Assembly (NCBI RefSeq): GCF_001704415.2
Contig: NC_030826.1
Span: 60,407,362 to 60,471,361, forward strand
Reading direction: 5' to 3'
DNA from: Capra hircus
Taxonomy: Eukaryota; Chordata; Mammalia; Artiodactyla; Bovidae
DNA: 64,000 nt
Shown: positions 11,424-21,197 of the stretch, one piece after another
Layout: each line of letters opens with the position of its first letter
Position numbering within the stretch: position 1 is the stretch's first letter
Made by a program: the position numbers and the translations under genes
Notes under the pieces: model-generated
What the model was told of the DNA's origin: nothing
The model's input: the letters and a program-made list of their open reading frames with translations, nothing else
Databases searched by the model: none

Positions 11424-11483
11424 TATTGGGTTGGCCAAAATTTTCCTTCAAGTTTTTCCATGAGATGTTAGGGGAAAAAACAA
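11424..11483 (+). mobile_element. Mariner-type DNA transposon terminal fragment
   Basis: TATTGGGTTGGCCAAAATTT and GTTTTTCCATGAGATGTTA resemble the terminal inverted repeat of ruminant mariner elements. Only one end is present and there is no transposase. Confidence 0.55.
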
Positions 11484-11520
11484 TACTTCTTTTAAATCTT
11501 TTATTTTATATTGGAATAAA

Positions 11521-11855
11521 GTTCTTGAGAGCCCCTTGGACTGCAAGGAGATCAAACCAGTCAGTCCTAAAGGAAATCAATCCTGAATATTCACTGAGGG
11601 ACTGATGCTGAAACTCCAATACTTTAGCTGCCTGAGTCAAAGAGCCAGCTCGCTGGTGAAGACCCTGGTGCTGGGAAAGATTGAAGGCAGGAGAAGGGGA
11701 CGACAGAGGATGAGATGGTTGGTTGGCATCACCGACTCAATGGACGTGAGTTTGAGTAAACTCCGAGAGACGGTGAAGGACAGGGAAGCCTGGCGTGCTG
11801 CAGTCCATGGGTTCGCAAAGAGTTAGACACGACTGAGCGGCTGAACAACAACAAA
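11521..11855 (+). mobile_element. BovB 3' fragment nested in L1
   Basis: Sense BovB end, LLRVPWTAR... region to GACACGACTGAGCGGCTGAAC with an ACAACAACAAAA tail. L1 sequence continues on both sides. Confidence 0.88.
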
Positions 11856-12011
11856 ACCAGTTGAACGATGTTGTGCTGGTTTAAACTAATTCAGTTATCC
11901 ACATACATACGCCTATTCTTCTTCAGATTCTTTTCTCATGAAGGTTATTCCCCTGTGTTGTACAGCAGGTCTTTGCTGATTATTTATTTTATAGATAGTA
12001 GGGTGTATACG

Positions 12012-12293
12012 GAGAAGGTGATGGCCCCCCACTCCAGTACTCTTGCCTGGAAAATCCCATGGACGGAGGAGCCTGGTGGGCTGCAGTCCATGGGGTCGCT
12101 AAGAGTCGGACACGACTGAGCGACTTCCCTTTCACTTTTCACTTTCCTGCATTGGAGAAGAAAATGGCACCCCACTCCAGTGTTCTTGCCTGGAGAATCC
12201 CAGGGACGGGGGAGCCTGGTGGGCTGCCATCTATGGGGTCACACAGAGTCGGACACGGCTGAAGCGACTTAGCAAGCGAGCGAGCGAGTGAGC
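12012..12293 (+). mobile_element. BOV-A2 SINE nested in L1
   Basis: Two Bov-A monomers joined by TTTCACTTTTCACTTTCCTGC, ending in a GCAAGCGAGCGAGCGAG tail. The flanking 9-bp duplication GTGTATACG is at 12003-12011 and 12294-12302. It occupies the same L1 position as the BOV-A2 at 27396. Confidence 0.93.
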
Positions 12294-12724
12294 GTGTATA
12301 CGTTAATTCCAACCTCCTAATTTATTCCTCCCCACCGTGTTTCCCCTTTGGTGACCATAAGTTCGTTTTTTACGTCTGTGACTTGTTTCTATTTTGTAAA
12401 TAAGTGCATATGAATCTTTTTTTTTTAGATTTCACATATACGTGATATGCTATTTGTCTCTGTCTGACCTATTCACTTCAGATGATAATCTCTGAACTTT
12501 AAATTTTCGTATAAATTGATGAGATATGGAGTTTAGAGGACACACTGTCCCACAACAGAAGACTGAACCAACTAAAAACAATCACTACATAATGTTTTTC
12601 TACAATCTAAAAAGAGTTCCATGCACACAGCTCAGATGAGTTTAGATGACAGAATTCTGCAGGAATGAAACAAGAATTACTAACAACGACAATACTCGTG
12701 AACAGCAATAATGAGATAAATACA

Positions 12725-12850
12725 TTGGTTGAGGGCCTATGATACCCCCAGAACTACATTCTTTGTTTTATTTAGCTATGACATGTAATAATCATCACAA
12801 CAAAGTTAACAGATTAGACACTGAAGCAAACAGCTGGCTGCCCACTCAGT
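12725..12850 (+). repeat. MIR SINE fragment
   Basis: GGTTGAGGGCCTATGATACC followed by TAATAATCATCACAACAA and TTAACAGATTAGACACTGAAG follows the MIR core order with heavy decay. Confidence 0.5.
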
Positions 12851-12999
12851 TTGCTAACAAAATCAAAGCTTTCTTCTAAAAATGGGTGGCAGAGATGACG
12901 GCCCCTCCACCAGCCGCAGGAGATGAGAAGCAATTGATGAGTTCATGTCTGGCACACACCCCTAGATATAATAATGATATTTACACTTTCCCAAGGTTA

Positions 13000-13303
13000 A
13001 CAAAACCAGTCAATCCTAAAGGAAATCAACCCTGAATATTCACTAGAAGGACTGATGCTGAAGCTCCAATACTTTGGTCATCTGATGCAAAGAACTAACT
13101 CGATGGAAAAGACCCTGATGCTGGGAAAGATTGAGGACAGGAGGAGAAAGGGGTGACAGAGGATGAGATGGTTGGGTGGCATCACCGACTCAATGGACAT
13201 GGGCTTGAGCAAACTCTGGGAGACAGTGAAGGACAGGGGAGGCATGCTGAAGTCCATGAGGTCCCAACAAGTAGGACACGACTTAACAACTAAACAACAA
13301 AAA
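13000..13303 (+). mobile_element. BovB 3' fragment
   Basis: Sense: CCAGTCAATCCTAAAGGAAATC to GGACACGACTTAACAACTAAAC. An adjacent A-rich, (AAAG)-like stretch runs 13309-13338. Confidence 0.87.
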
Positions 13304-13620
13304 AGGGTAAAAAAAAAAAAAAAGAAAGAAAGAAAGAGGAGCCTAAAGCAGAGACCATAGGTGGCCCACAAAGCACAGATATTCAGGGACTCTTTACCAA
13401 GAAAAGCTGGCTAACCACTAGCTTACACCAACCACGGTAAACTAACCCCTCCTGCAGATACGGGTTGCAGGGGAAATAAAGAACAGCATTCAGCTCCAGG
13501 TTTGAAATCTGAGAAGTCGGCCGGGAGCCCCTGAAAAGCTTTTCCTTCCTGATTAGAACAAGACCCAGAGGAGAAATGACCCCCTTCTTTTCCAGCCCTT
13601 TGAAATAGTCAGGTGTTTGC

Positions 13621-13775
13621 TGTGGTTCAGTGGCTAAGTCGTGTCCAACTCTGCGACCCCATGGACTGCAGCACGCCAGGCTCCTCTGTCCTTCACAATC
13701 TCCCGGGGTTTGCTCACATTCGTGTCCATTGGGTCAGTGGTATGTAACCATTTCATCCTCTGCTGCCCATTTCAT
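13621..13775 (-). mobile_element. BovB 3' fragment, short
   Basis: TGTGGTTCAGTGGCTAAGTC, CTGCAGCACGCCAGGCTCC and CATTTCATCCTCTGCTGCCC: the antisense terminal 150 bp of BovB. Confidence 0.82.
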
Positions 13776-14810
13776 GATATTTAGGGCTAGAGAGCAACCA
13801 TACCAGAAAGAAAAGGCCAAGGAAGCCACAAATTGAAGAGATTCCCACCCAAGCTGGAGGGTGGTTAAATGACCGAATTAATCAACTCTGGAATTCCAGG
13901 CGCCGCCCCAGGTATCTTTGTGTAAGAAACCCCTGCTGCTGCAACCGCTTGTGTTGGGATTCAGCTAGGGCAGGAGACAGGACCCTACTCTCTTTCCAGT
14001 GTCCCTCAATAAAGGACGTCACATCCCCAGTAAAATGGAAGCAGAGAAGCTGCTCTCAGCAGAGTCCTCCTTCAGAATAGGTAGGGGGTCCCCCACACCC
14101 CCCCAGCTCAGGTCTCTCTAACTCTTGCTCAGGAAACCCAAGCTCCAAATCATTGAAATTCAGCCTTCAATAGTATTAACAAATGCTCAAGCAATCCCCA
14201 CGTCACAAGGTTAGAGTCTTGTGTTTATAAAAAGATTCTTGTGAGCAAAATGCTGTTGACGCCATCCCTTAAAAATGTTGCTACTTATGAAATATTATCC
14301 CCAGACATGTATGTTCAAAATAACCTCAATGTCTCTTTATAAAAGTTCCTTGAGTGTACCTTTTCAATGGCCCTGCGTCTCCCTAACATGAAACAAAAAT
14401 CACCTTGAGCTCGGTCAGTCAGGCTCTCGGTAAGAAATGTCATCAAACGTGTACGCGCCCACGACAACGTGAGAAGGTTATTCCCTCCGGCACGGTCGGA
14501 ACATCTGTGCTGATCATTTACTCTGGTCAAGACTGGCTCCTGGGGATAATGACTTAATCACTGGAGCCTGGGAGCTTTCACCAAGCTCAGAGGCTGTCAC
14601 TGCACTGGGTGATGGAAAAACCACTGCTGGCTAACAGACGTGGGCCAAGTTACAACACCTTCCCGACCTTTCTTTGCTTGCCGCCACAGAAACATAACAA
14701 AGGACGCCTGCTATGGCACTGGGAACTAAGTCTGTCTGAGTTCAGCCCTTAAAATCTGAAGACTTCTATACACATGGTTATGACCTGCCAGTCATCAGAA
14801 CCTTTAAATT
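13776..14810. other. Unassigned intronic sequence
   Basis: No SINE or exon recognised. Confidence 0.4.
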
Positions 14811-14990
14811 CAAGGCAGTGGTTTTTAACCTTGGCTATACTTTCCCATCCCCAGGGAGCTTTAAAACATGCTGATGCCTGGACCTACCTCTGGAGTTCTG
14901 ATTACTTGTTCCAAATGCAGCCTGGGCACTGGTGTCCAAAAGATCCCCCAGGTGATTCCAATACACAGTCGATGTTGAGAAACACTGACC
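14811..14990 (+). mobile_element. MER5A-type hAT remnant
   Basis: AGGCAGTGGTTTTTAACCTTGG at one end, GGGAGCTTTAAAACATGCTG and ATGCCTGGACCTACC inside, and CCCCCAGGTGATTCCAATAC...TTGAGAAACACTG at the other end. This is the MER5A order with inverted ends. Non-autonomous. Confidence 0.8.
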
Positions 14991-15265
14991 CAAGGTCAAC
15001 GGCAAATAGAAGAGTGTGTAATTACAGAGCTACACCCAAGAGAAAAATAACTAAACTGCATTTAACAGAGGCTAATAGAGAGGAATAGAAAAGGCTCCTT
15101 GCACTATTTAACACTTCCAAAAAGAGCAGGAAATCAATTACTATTAATCAACAAGCAACTCAAAAATACACACACACACTGCAAATTATTTAAAGAAAGG
15201 ACCAAAAAAGTAAAATAAAATGAGGGACTTTAGCTATATAAATTATAGGTTGTGCTATGCTGTGT

Positions 15266-15816
15266 CATGAAATCAAAAGACGATTACTCCTTGGGAGGAA
15301 AGTCATGACCAACCTGATAGCATATTCAAAAGCAGAGACATTACTTTGCCAACAAAGGTCTGTCTAGTCAAGGCTATGGTTTTTCCTGTGGTCATGTATG
15401 GATGTGAGAGTTGGACTGTGAAGAAAGCTGAGCGCTGAAGACTTGATGCTTTTGAACTGTGGTGTTGGAGAAGACTCTTGAGCGTCCCTTGGACTGTAAG
15501 GAGATCCAACCAGTCCATTCTGAAGGAGATCTGCCCTGGGTGTTCATTGGAAGGACTGATGTTGAAGCTGAAACTCCAATACTTTGGCCACCTCATGCAA
15601 AGAGTTGACTCATTGGAAAAGACCCTGATACTGGGAGGGATTGGGGGCAGGAGGAGAAGGGGACGACCCAGGATGAGATGGCTGGATGGCATAACCAACT
15701 CGATGCACATGAGTTTGGGTGAACTCCAGGAGATGGTGATGGACAGGGAGGCCTGGCATGCTGCAATTCATGGGTTCGCAAAGAGTCGGACACGACTGAG
15801 CAACTGAAATGAACTG
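15266..15816 (+). mobile_element. BovB-derived ART2A-like element
   Basis: 551 bp, flanked by ATGCTGTGT at 15257-15265 and 15817-15825. It has the same 5' edge (GAAATCAAAAGACG) as the copies ending at 1380 and 26814. The ORF2 C-terminus is readable at 15478-15807. Confidence 0.92.
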
Positions 15817-16087
15817 ATGCTGTGTTTATGAATTAATTAATAATTTTTCTTTCCAATTTGATTTCCCCTTGGAAACATAAGTTATTTAAAAGAGTGACGT
15901 TTCCCTTTTTTAAAAAAAACTTGTTCACTTTTTGTTTTTTTGCTAGTAATTTCCTATTGTGTTGCAGTAGGCTTAGTGACTATGGCCTATAAATCTCTAT
16001 TTAAGGAACTCTTTTTTTTTTTTTTTGCTGAGTTAAATGGACAATTAAACTTGCTTGAAACACACACACACACAAAAGAAAGGTCAG

Positions 16088-16240
16088 AGGGGTTTCACCA
16101 GTGGTCCTGTGGTTAAGACTCCATGCTTCCACTGCAGGGGCACAGGCTGGATCTCTGATCAGGGAACTAAGATCCCACATGTCATATGGCATGGCCAAAA
16201 ACAAATTAAAAATATATATAAATAAAAGAGAGAGGTGGCC
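16088..16240 (+). mobile_element. CHR-type SINE
   Basis: GGTCCTGTGGTTAAGACTCC, GATCAGGGAACTAAGATCCC, CATGGCCAAAAACAAATTAAA tail. A short (CA)n lies just upstream at 16057-16073. Confidence 0.87.
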
Positions 16241-16391
16241 AGAAGGAGAACAAATTAAGGAAAAGAAATGAACACACGTGGCCCCGTTGGTCTTAAACAT
16301 CACCCACAGCCCCCTATCTGCACCTCTTTAAAGTGCATGTCAAAGTCTTGTTTGCTTTTAAAGTAAACCCACCTCCTTAAGACCCTAGTCC

Positions 16392-16560
16392 AGGGGTCAG
16401 CAAACTGCCTCCAACGGGCCAGATTTGGCCTATTGCCTGTCTGAGTAAATAGAGTTTTGCTGGAACATCACACATTCACTCACCAACTTACGCTCTGCCC
16501 GCTTTCACTCCACAACAGCAGGGATGAACATGGAACCAGACGCCCACAAACCCGGCCGTC
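16392..16560 (-). repeat. Ancient mammalian repeat, AATAAAACTTTAT family
   Basis: CAGGGGTCAGCAAACTGCC, GGGCCAGATTTGGCC and AGAGTTTTGCTGGAAC are the antisense of a widespread old repeat. Further copies are at 23385 and 42405. I recognise the family but not its name with certainty. Confidence 0.65.
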
Positions 16561-17044
16561 AGGCCTTCGGGGGAACAGTGTGCAGACCACCGCTCGTGTC
16601 CACAGTCTGGGATTCTAGTATCAGGCACGAAAGTGCCACCTTTCATGCTTCACCCACGAGTGCTGAGGAGCCTCCTTCTGTCCAGCCATGTTTTATTCAC
16701 TCCCCCCCTTCGGTTCTCATCCGAAGGATGCTCCCCAAACACCTCCTGTGTGAAAAACGCCCCTCTCCAACATGTTTCCTGAGGGACAAGACCACAGACA
16801 CAGAGCCTGCTTTCTAACTGTGCACCTGACCACGCTGCACGCTGACTTCCCATCACCTGCACTCAGGGGACCTGAAGAACAGTGGTCCCCGTGACACCCA
16901 AGCGCACCGCCAACAGCAGGGGCCTGAGAAAGCAGCTCTCTAGGGGAGGAAAGCTCAGATATGTGCCAATTTCCACCAGTGAAAACATTTCCACCAGTGT
17001 CCATTTCAAACTACCCACAGTTTGACAACCAGCTTGCAAAACAC
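16561..17044. other. Unassigned intronic sequence
   Basis: No repeat or exon recognised; the open frames are overlapping and uninformative. Confidence 0.4.
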
Positions 17045-17255
17045 GGTTGTTATTTAGTCACTAAGTTGTGTCTGACCCTTTGTGACACCATGGACTGAAG
17101 CCCACCAGGCTCCTCTGTCTGCGGGATTTCCCAGGCAAGAATATTGGAGTGGGTTGCCATTTCCTTCTCCAGGGGATCTTCCCAACCCAGGGATTGAACT
17201 CAGGTCTCCTGCAGTGGAAAGCAGAGACTTTACCACTGTGTCACCTGGGAAGCTC
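17045..17255 (-). mobile_element. Bov-tA SINE
   Basis: GTTGTTATTTAGTCACTAAG to CTGTGTCACCTGGGAAGC, full-length antisense. Confidence 0.92.
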
Positions 17256-17698
17256 TGCAAAATGACGGGCTATTCATAAATGGCTCCCATGAACCAGACA
17301 CGAGCCAGCTCCAGCGAGCCGCTGATGACCCCTGACCCGTCGCCGCTGTTAATCCTCCCCGTCCCTCAGTCACACTTCACTCCAGTTGGGACAAATCCTT
17401 GCCACTCCCAGACCACCGGGAGGCTCTGAGGTCCCACGCCCTCACTCAGGGCACTTCCTCTGTCTAGACCAGGCTTCCTTTCCTGACTGACTCACAAAGA
17501 CCAACTCAGCGTTCTGGATTCGGCTCCAATCAAATCTCTTCCACAAACATTTTTCAAGATTCACCTCTACTCATTCTATTTAAATAGAATAGAATCTGTT
17601 TAAATAGAATCCTCCTGCTTTTGCGTCCACAAGTACCAAAAATACCTTCCTGTCACTGTCTTCCTATATATTTCATGATATATACTCGTGGGCACATG
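17256..17698. other. Unassigned intronic sequence
   Basis: No exon. A small direct repeat around TTTAAATAGAAT occurs at 17578-17610. Confidence 0.4.
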
Positions 17699-17895
17699 TC
17701 CTAAGTCGTGTCTGACTCTTTGCGACCCCGTGGACTGTAGTTTCTCAGGCTCCTCTGTCCGTGGGATTCTCCAGGCAAGAATACAGGAGTGGGTGCCATT
17801 TCCTGCTCCGGGGATTTTCCAGACCTGGGGCCCAAACCCACGTCTCTTCCGTCTCCTTCGCTGGCAGGCGGGTTCTTTACTGCTAGCACCACCTG
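17699..17895 (-). mobile_element. Bov-tA SINE
   Basis: TCCTAAGTCGTGTCTGACTC to GCTAGCACCACCTGTAT. The tRNA-like half is of the GCxGGxGGTGCTA type (CACC variant), as at 33688 and 55650. Confidence 0.88.
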
Positions 17896-17975
17896 TATAT
17901 TTACAAAACTGAACAGTCTCAACCGTAAAGACCGAGGCAGGATCTAGTTCATATTTTTCTGGCACAAATGCATGC

Positions 17976-18177
17976 ATGCATGCTCAAATGTGTCCGATTC
18001 TTTGCAACCCCACGGACTGTAGCCCACCAGGCTCCTCTGTACCTGGAATTCTCCAGGCAAGAATCCTGGAATGGATTGCCATTTCCTTCTCCAAGGGCTC
18101 TTCTCAGCTCAGGACCCAAATCCACGTTTCCCGCATTGCAGGCAGATTCTTTACCATCTGAGCTACCTGAGAAGCCC
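17976..18177 (-). mobile_element. Bov-tA SINE
   Basis: Antisense copy following a CATG-repeat stretch: TGCTCAAATGTGTCCGATTC to CATCTGAGCTACCTGAGAAGCC. It is the third Bov-tA in this orientation within 1.2 kb. Confidence 0.9.
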
Positions 18178-18304
18178 TATAGACTATATTATTATATATA
18201 ATTTTAGTGACAAATATTATAATATATGTAACATGGTATAAATAACACATTGTATATAATATGATTTTACATATAAAGAATGTTTCAGATAATATAGAAT
18301 CTTC

Positions 18305-18665
18305 ACATCAACCCTATGTCCAGGGTACTCCTGTTATCCCCATTTCAGAGACTGAGAAACAAAGAATGTCAAGTCATTTGCCTAAGGCTACACAGCTAAT
18401 TGGGCTTCATTGGGAGCTAAGTCAGTAAAGAATCTGCCTGCAGTGCAGGAGACCCGGGTTCGATCCCTGGGTTGAGAAGATCCCCTGGAGAAGGAAATGG
18501 CAACCCACTCCAGGATTCTTGCCTGAAGAATCCCATGGATAGAGGAGCCTGGCGGGCTATAGTCCACGAGTTCGCAAGAGTCAGACACAACTTAGGGACT
18601 AAGCCGCCACCACCACCACCGCAGGGCTAATCAGAGGGGAACCAGGATTTAAACCCAGACTCTTC
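18305..18665 (-). repeat. MIR SINE split by Bov-tA
   Basis: Left part: TATCCCCATTTCAGAGACTGAG, CAAGTCATTTGCCTAAGGC, ACACAGCTAATTGG. Right part: GCTAATCAGAGGGGAACCAGG, ATTTAAACCCAGACTC. Together they read as one antisense MIR interrupted at about 18403-18604. Confidence 0.75.
18403..18604 (+). mobile_element. Bov-tA SINE nested in MIR
   Basis: GGCTTCATTGGGAGCTAAG, GGTTCGATCCCTGGGTTGAG, GACACAACTTAGGGACTAAG with a CCACCACCACC tail. A short similar word, GCTAAT, occurs on both sides. Confidence 0.88.
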
Positions 18666-19427
18666 ATCACGGTGAGAGGAGACAACCAGGCTCCTCTCCG
18701 ACGTCTCCCCACTGTCGAGAGCTGGGTCCCTCCTGGAGCTCTCCGAGGGGGGGACGGCCTCTGGCCTAGACCTTGGGCTTGATCAGGCGCGGCCGAGCAT
18801 GCGCATGGCCCTGCCACACCTGTACACACTACAGTCGTCGGGGGAGCCTTTCCTCAGCAGCTTCACCAGGTGGAAAAGCTATGAACCCTCAGGACAGAAG
18901 AAGCCAGAGGCAAGAAAGGAAAGCAAGGCACCTCCCTCATCAGCAACGAACACAAACTCTCTGAACCGTGCTAGAAGGAGCCTCGAGGAGGCAACGCACC
19001 ACAAGGACGACGGGCCACGCAAACAGCTCGTCCACCGACCACAGGAAGGAATCTCGAGTCACCTGGAGGTGCTGAAGAGGGCCCGAGGGCCGGGATGCGG
19101 CCGAGTTAACAGACAGAAGCAAAGTACAAAGAAGTGTGGGAAGAGCAGTGGCCAGCAGCGGCCCCCTTGGGAGTGAGCGAGCCCAGGACGGCGCGGTGAC
19201 CGCAGCGGCCAGAGGGGCAGGGGCAGCAGTGAACGCCTCGAGCCACCCGCCCCGCCGGGAACAAGCCCAGGACCCAGCGGCCTCTCCCGGGCTCCCCACG
19301 CCCAACAGACCCGCAAGGAGATCACGTTTCTTATATAAAGACGACTGCACAAGAAGAAAAAAGGCTGCCTTTTCAGAAAGAGTTCATGAAAAACAGAGGT
19401 CAGCGAGGCCTCCACGCTTAGAAAGCT
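18666..19427. other. Unassigned, CpG-moderate sequence
   Basis: GC-rich intronic DNA with long open frames on both strands, typical of GC composition. No exon, promoter motif or repeat can be supported. Confidence 0.4.
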
Positions 19428-19718
19428 TCTTGTCATTCAGTCACTAAGTCATGGCTGACTCTTTGTGACCCCACGGACCGCAGCACGCCAGGCCTCCCTG
19501 TCCTCCACTATCTTCCAGACTTTGCTCAAACTCATGTCCATTGAGTCCGTGATGCCATCCAACCATCTCATCCTCTGTCACCCTCTTCTCCTCCTGCCCT
19601 CAATCTTTCCCAGCATCAGGGTCTTTTCCAATAAATCAGTTCTTCGCATCAGGTGGCCAAAGTATTGGAGCTTCAGCTTCAGCATCAGTCTTTCCAACGA
19701 ATATTCAGGGTTGATTTC
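19428..19718 (-). mobile_element. BovB 3' fragment
   Basis: CTTGTCATTCAGTCACTAAG to AATATTCAGGGTTGATTTCG; terminal 290 bp of BovB in antisense. Confidence 0.88.
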
Positions 19719-19994
19719 GTTGTTTTAAAAAATGCTGAAAATATTTCCCTACAAAGCTGGATAAGGGAGCCAGCTGGTTGACTTGATGGGGTCGGGAGTC
19801 CTGGGCACACAATGAGGAAGACAAGACAAAGGAGAGAGACGCTGTGGCCGCAGCGCGGTGCGTCTGTCCTGCCTCCTGAAGGCCCGAGCGTGGAAGAAGC
19901 CTCGCTGTTTCTGGCAGAGGCCGCCAGACTTGCTTCCCTGCTCCTGACCCCATGTCTCTCTGCTGCGTTTCCGCACAGGGCCTTCCGGTTTCGG

Positions 19995-20097
19995 GGGTTT
20001 TGTTTTGTGTTTGTTGGCTGTGCCGCACGGCATGTGGGATCTTAGTTCCCAACCAGGGACTGAACCTGGTCCTGCTGGACCAGGGGAGTCCCTCAAG
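19995..20097 (-). mobile_element. CHR-type SINE fragment
   Basis: TTGGCTGTGCCGCACGGCATG, GATCTTAGTTCCCAACCAGGG, GGACCAGGGGAGTCCC. Confidence 0.82.
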
Positions 20098-21175
20098 TTC
20101 AGGTTGAAAGGGCCTCGGCTCCCAGCTGACCTCAATGGTCTCGTGTACCTGCATCTCCCTGGATTCAGCCGTCCCTCTTTTCTTTTTTTTCTTTTTGAAA
20201 GGGAGAGTAGAGGGAGAGAAATGCTAAATGCTTGAAGTGAAAAGGGTCCTCACTCATCAGAAAGTCCCCATTTCAGAAGAGCTACCACTCGGTTTTACAA
20301 ACTATAAATGATTTAAAAGCTTAGGCTCTGTATCCAGTAGTTGAGTGATTCGTAAAACAAATTGGCCACTCAAAGTGTGTGAAAATCAAACATCCACAGG
20401 AAAAATAATCTCATCATTAAGTCTGAAGATTTCATGAATGGCCAAAACGACAAACCCGGGTTAGAATACCAGAAACGAGCCCCGTCTGTGAGGCGTGGTG
20501 TGGATAGCCTCCTGCGCCCCCCTGCTCCGCTCCATCCGCCCCCTCTCTGCTCCCCGCCCCCTCCCCGTCTTGCCTCCACTCCATCCGCGCCCCACGCCCC
20601 TCCATCCACGCCTCACGCCCCCCACGCCGCTCCATCCGCCCTGAGCTGCCGCCTGGGACCCCCGGTCGGCTCCCTCCTGCTTCTGGGGAGGCAGTCTGAC
20701 TTCACCCAAGGCTGCCACTCTGCAGAGGCACAGCCATGGCAAAGGTGGAGCATCTTCATTAGGCGGGGAGGGGTCTATCAGTTGTCCCCTCTTTTCCAGG
20801 CCTTTCCAGTTGTGGGGTCCCCGCTGGAGAAGCACAAAACCTTGCCTCCTGGTCCCTCCTCTGATGCCTTCGTGAACTGACTTCCTTCTGGTCCGCTACC
20901 GCTCACCCTTCTGAACACCCCGATGGCCCAGGCGAAACCACTGTCCTGATCCTTCATCTCCTGCCTCTTCCAGGCTCTACCTCTTTACAAAACTGCCTTC
21001 CGCACCGCCAGCCAATTCCTCGTTTCCCAAACCCGCCTTTACACAGGACTCCTCTGTAGGTGGGAAACAAAGACGACAATAACGTGTGAAGTTATATAAA
21101 TCACCCACATCGACGAACCTGCTGAGGGTATGGAATTCAATGAGTACTTCACAGAGTTGCTTGATTCAGCATCTT
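20098..21175. other. Unassigned; includes C-rich low-complexity stretch
   Basis: Mostly unassigned. 20508-20645 is a pyrimidine-rich, CpG-containing minisatellite-like stretch (separate entry). Confidence 0.4.
20508..20645 (+). repeat. C-rich minisatellite-like region
   Basis: CTCCATCC[G/A]C words occur at about 20530, 20579, 20600 and 20630 in a background of CCCC and CACGCC. Spacing is irregular, so it is an imperfect tandem array. Confidence 0.6.
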
Positions 21176-21197
21176 AAAAAAAAAAAAAAAAAAAAAA
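21176..21197 (+). repeat. Poly(A) tract, 22 bases
   Basis: An uninterrupted A run without an identifiable retroelement body upstream. Confidence 0.95.

Larger units (their letters stand above)
11485..12500 (-). mobile_element. L1 3' end carrying nested BovB and BOV-A2
   Basis: Antisense L1 pieces lie at 11485-11520 (TTTTATATTGGAATAAA), 11856-12011 (GATGTTGTGCTGGTTTAAAC, CCCTGTGTTGTACAGCAGG) and 12294-12500 (AATTTATTCCTCCCCACC, TTTCACATATACGTGATATG). A BovB piece and a BOV-A2 split it into three. Confidence 0.85.
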
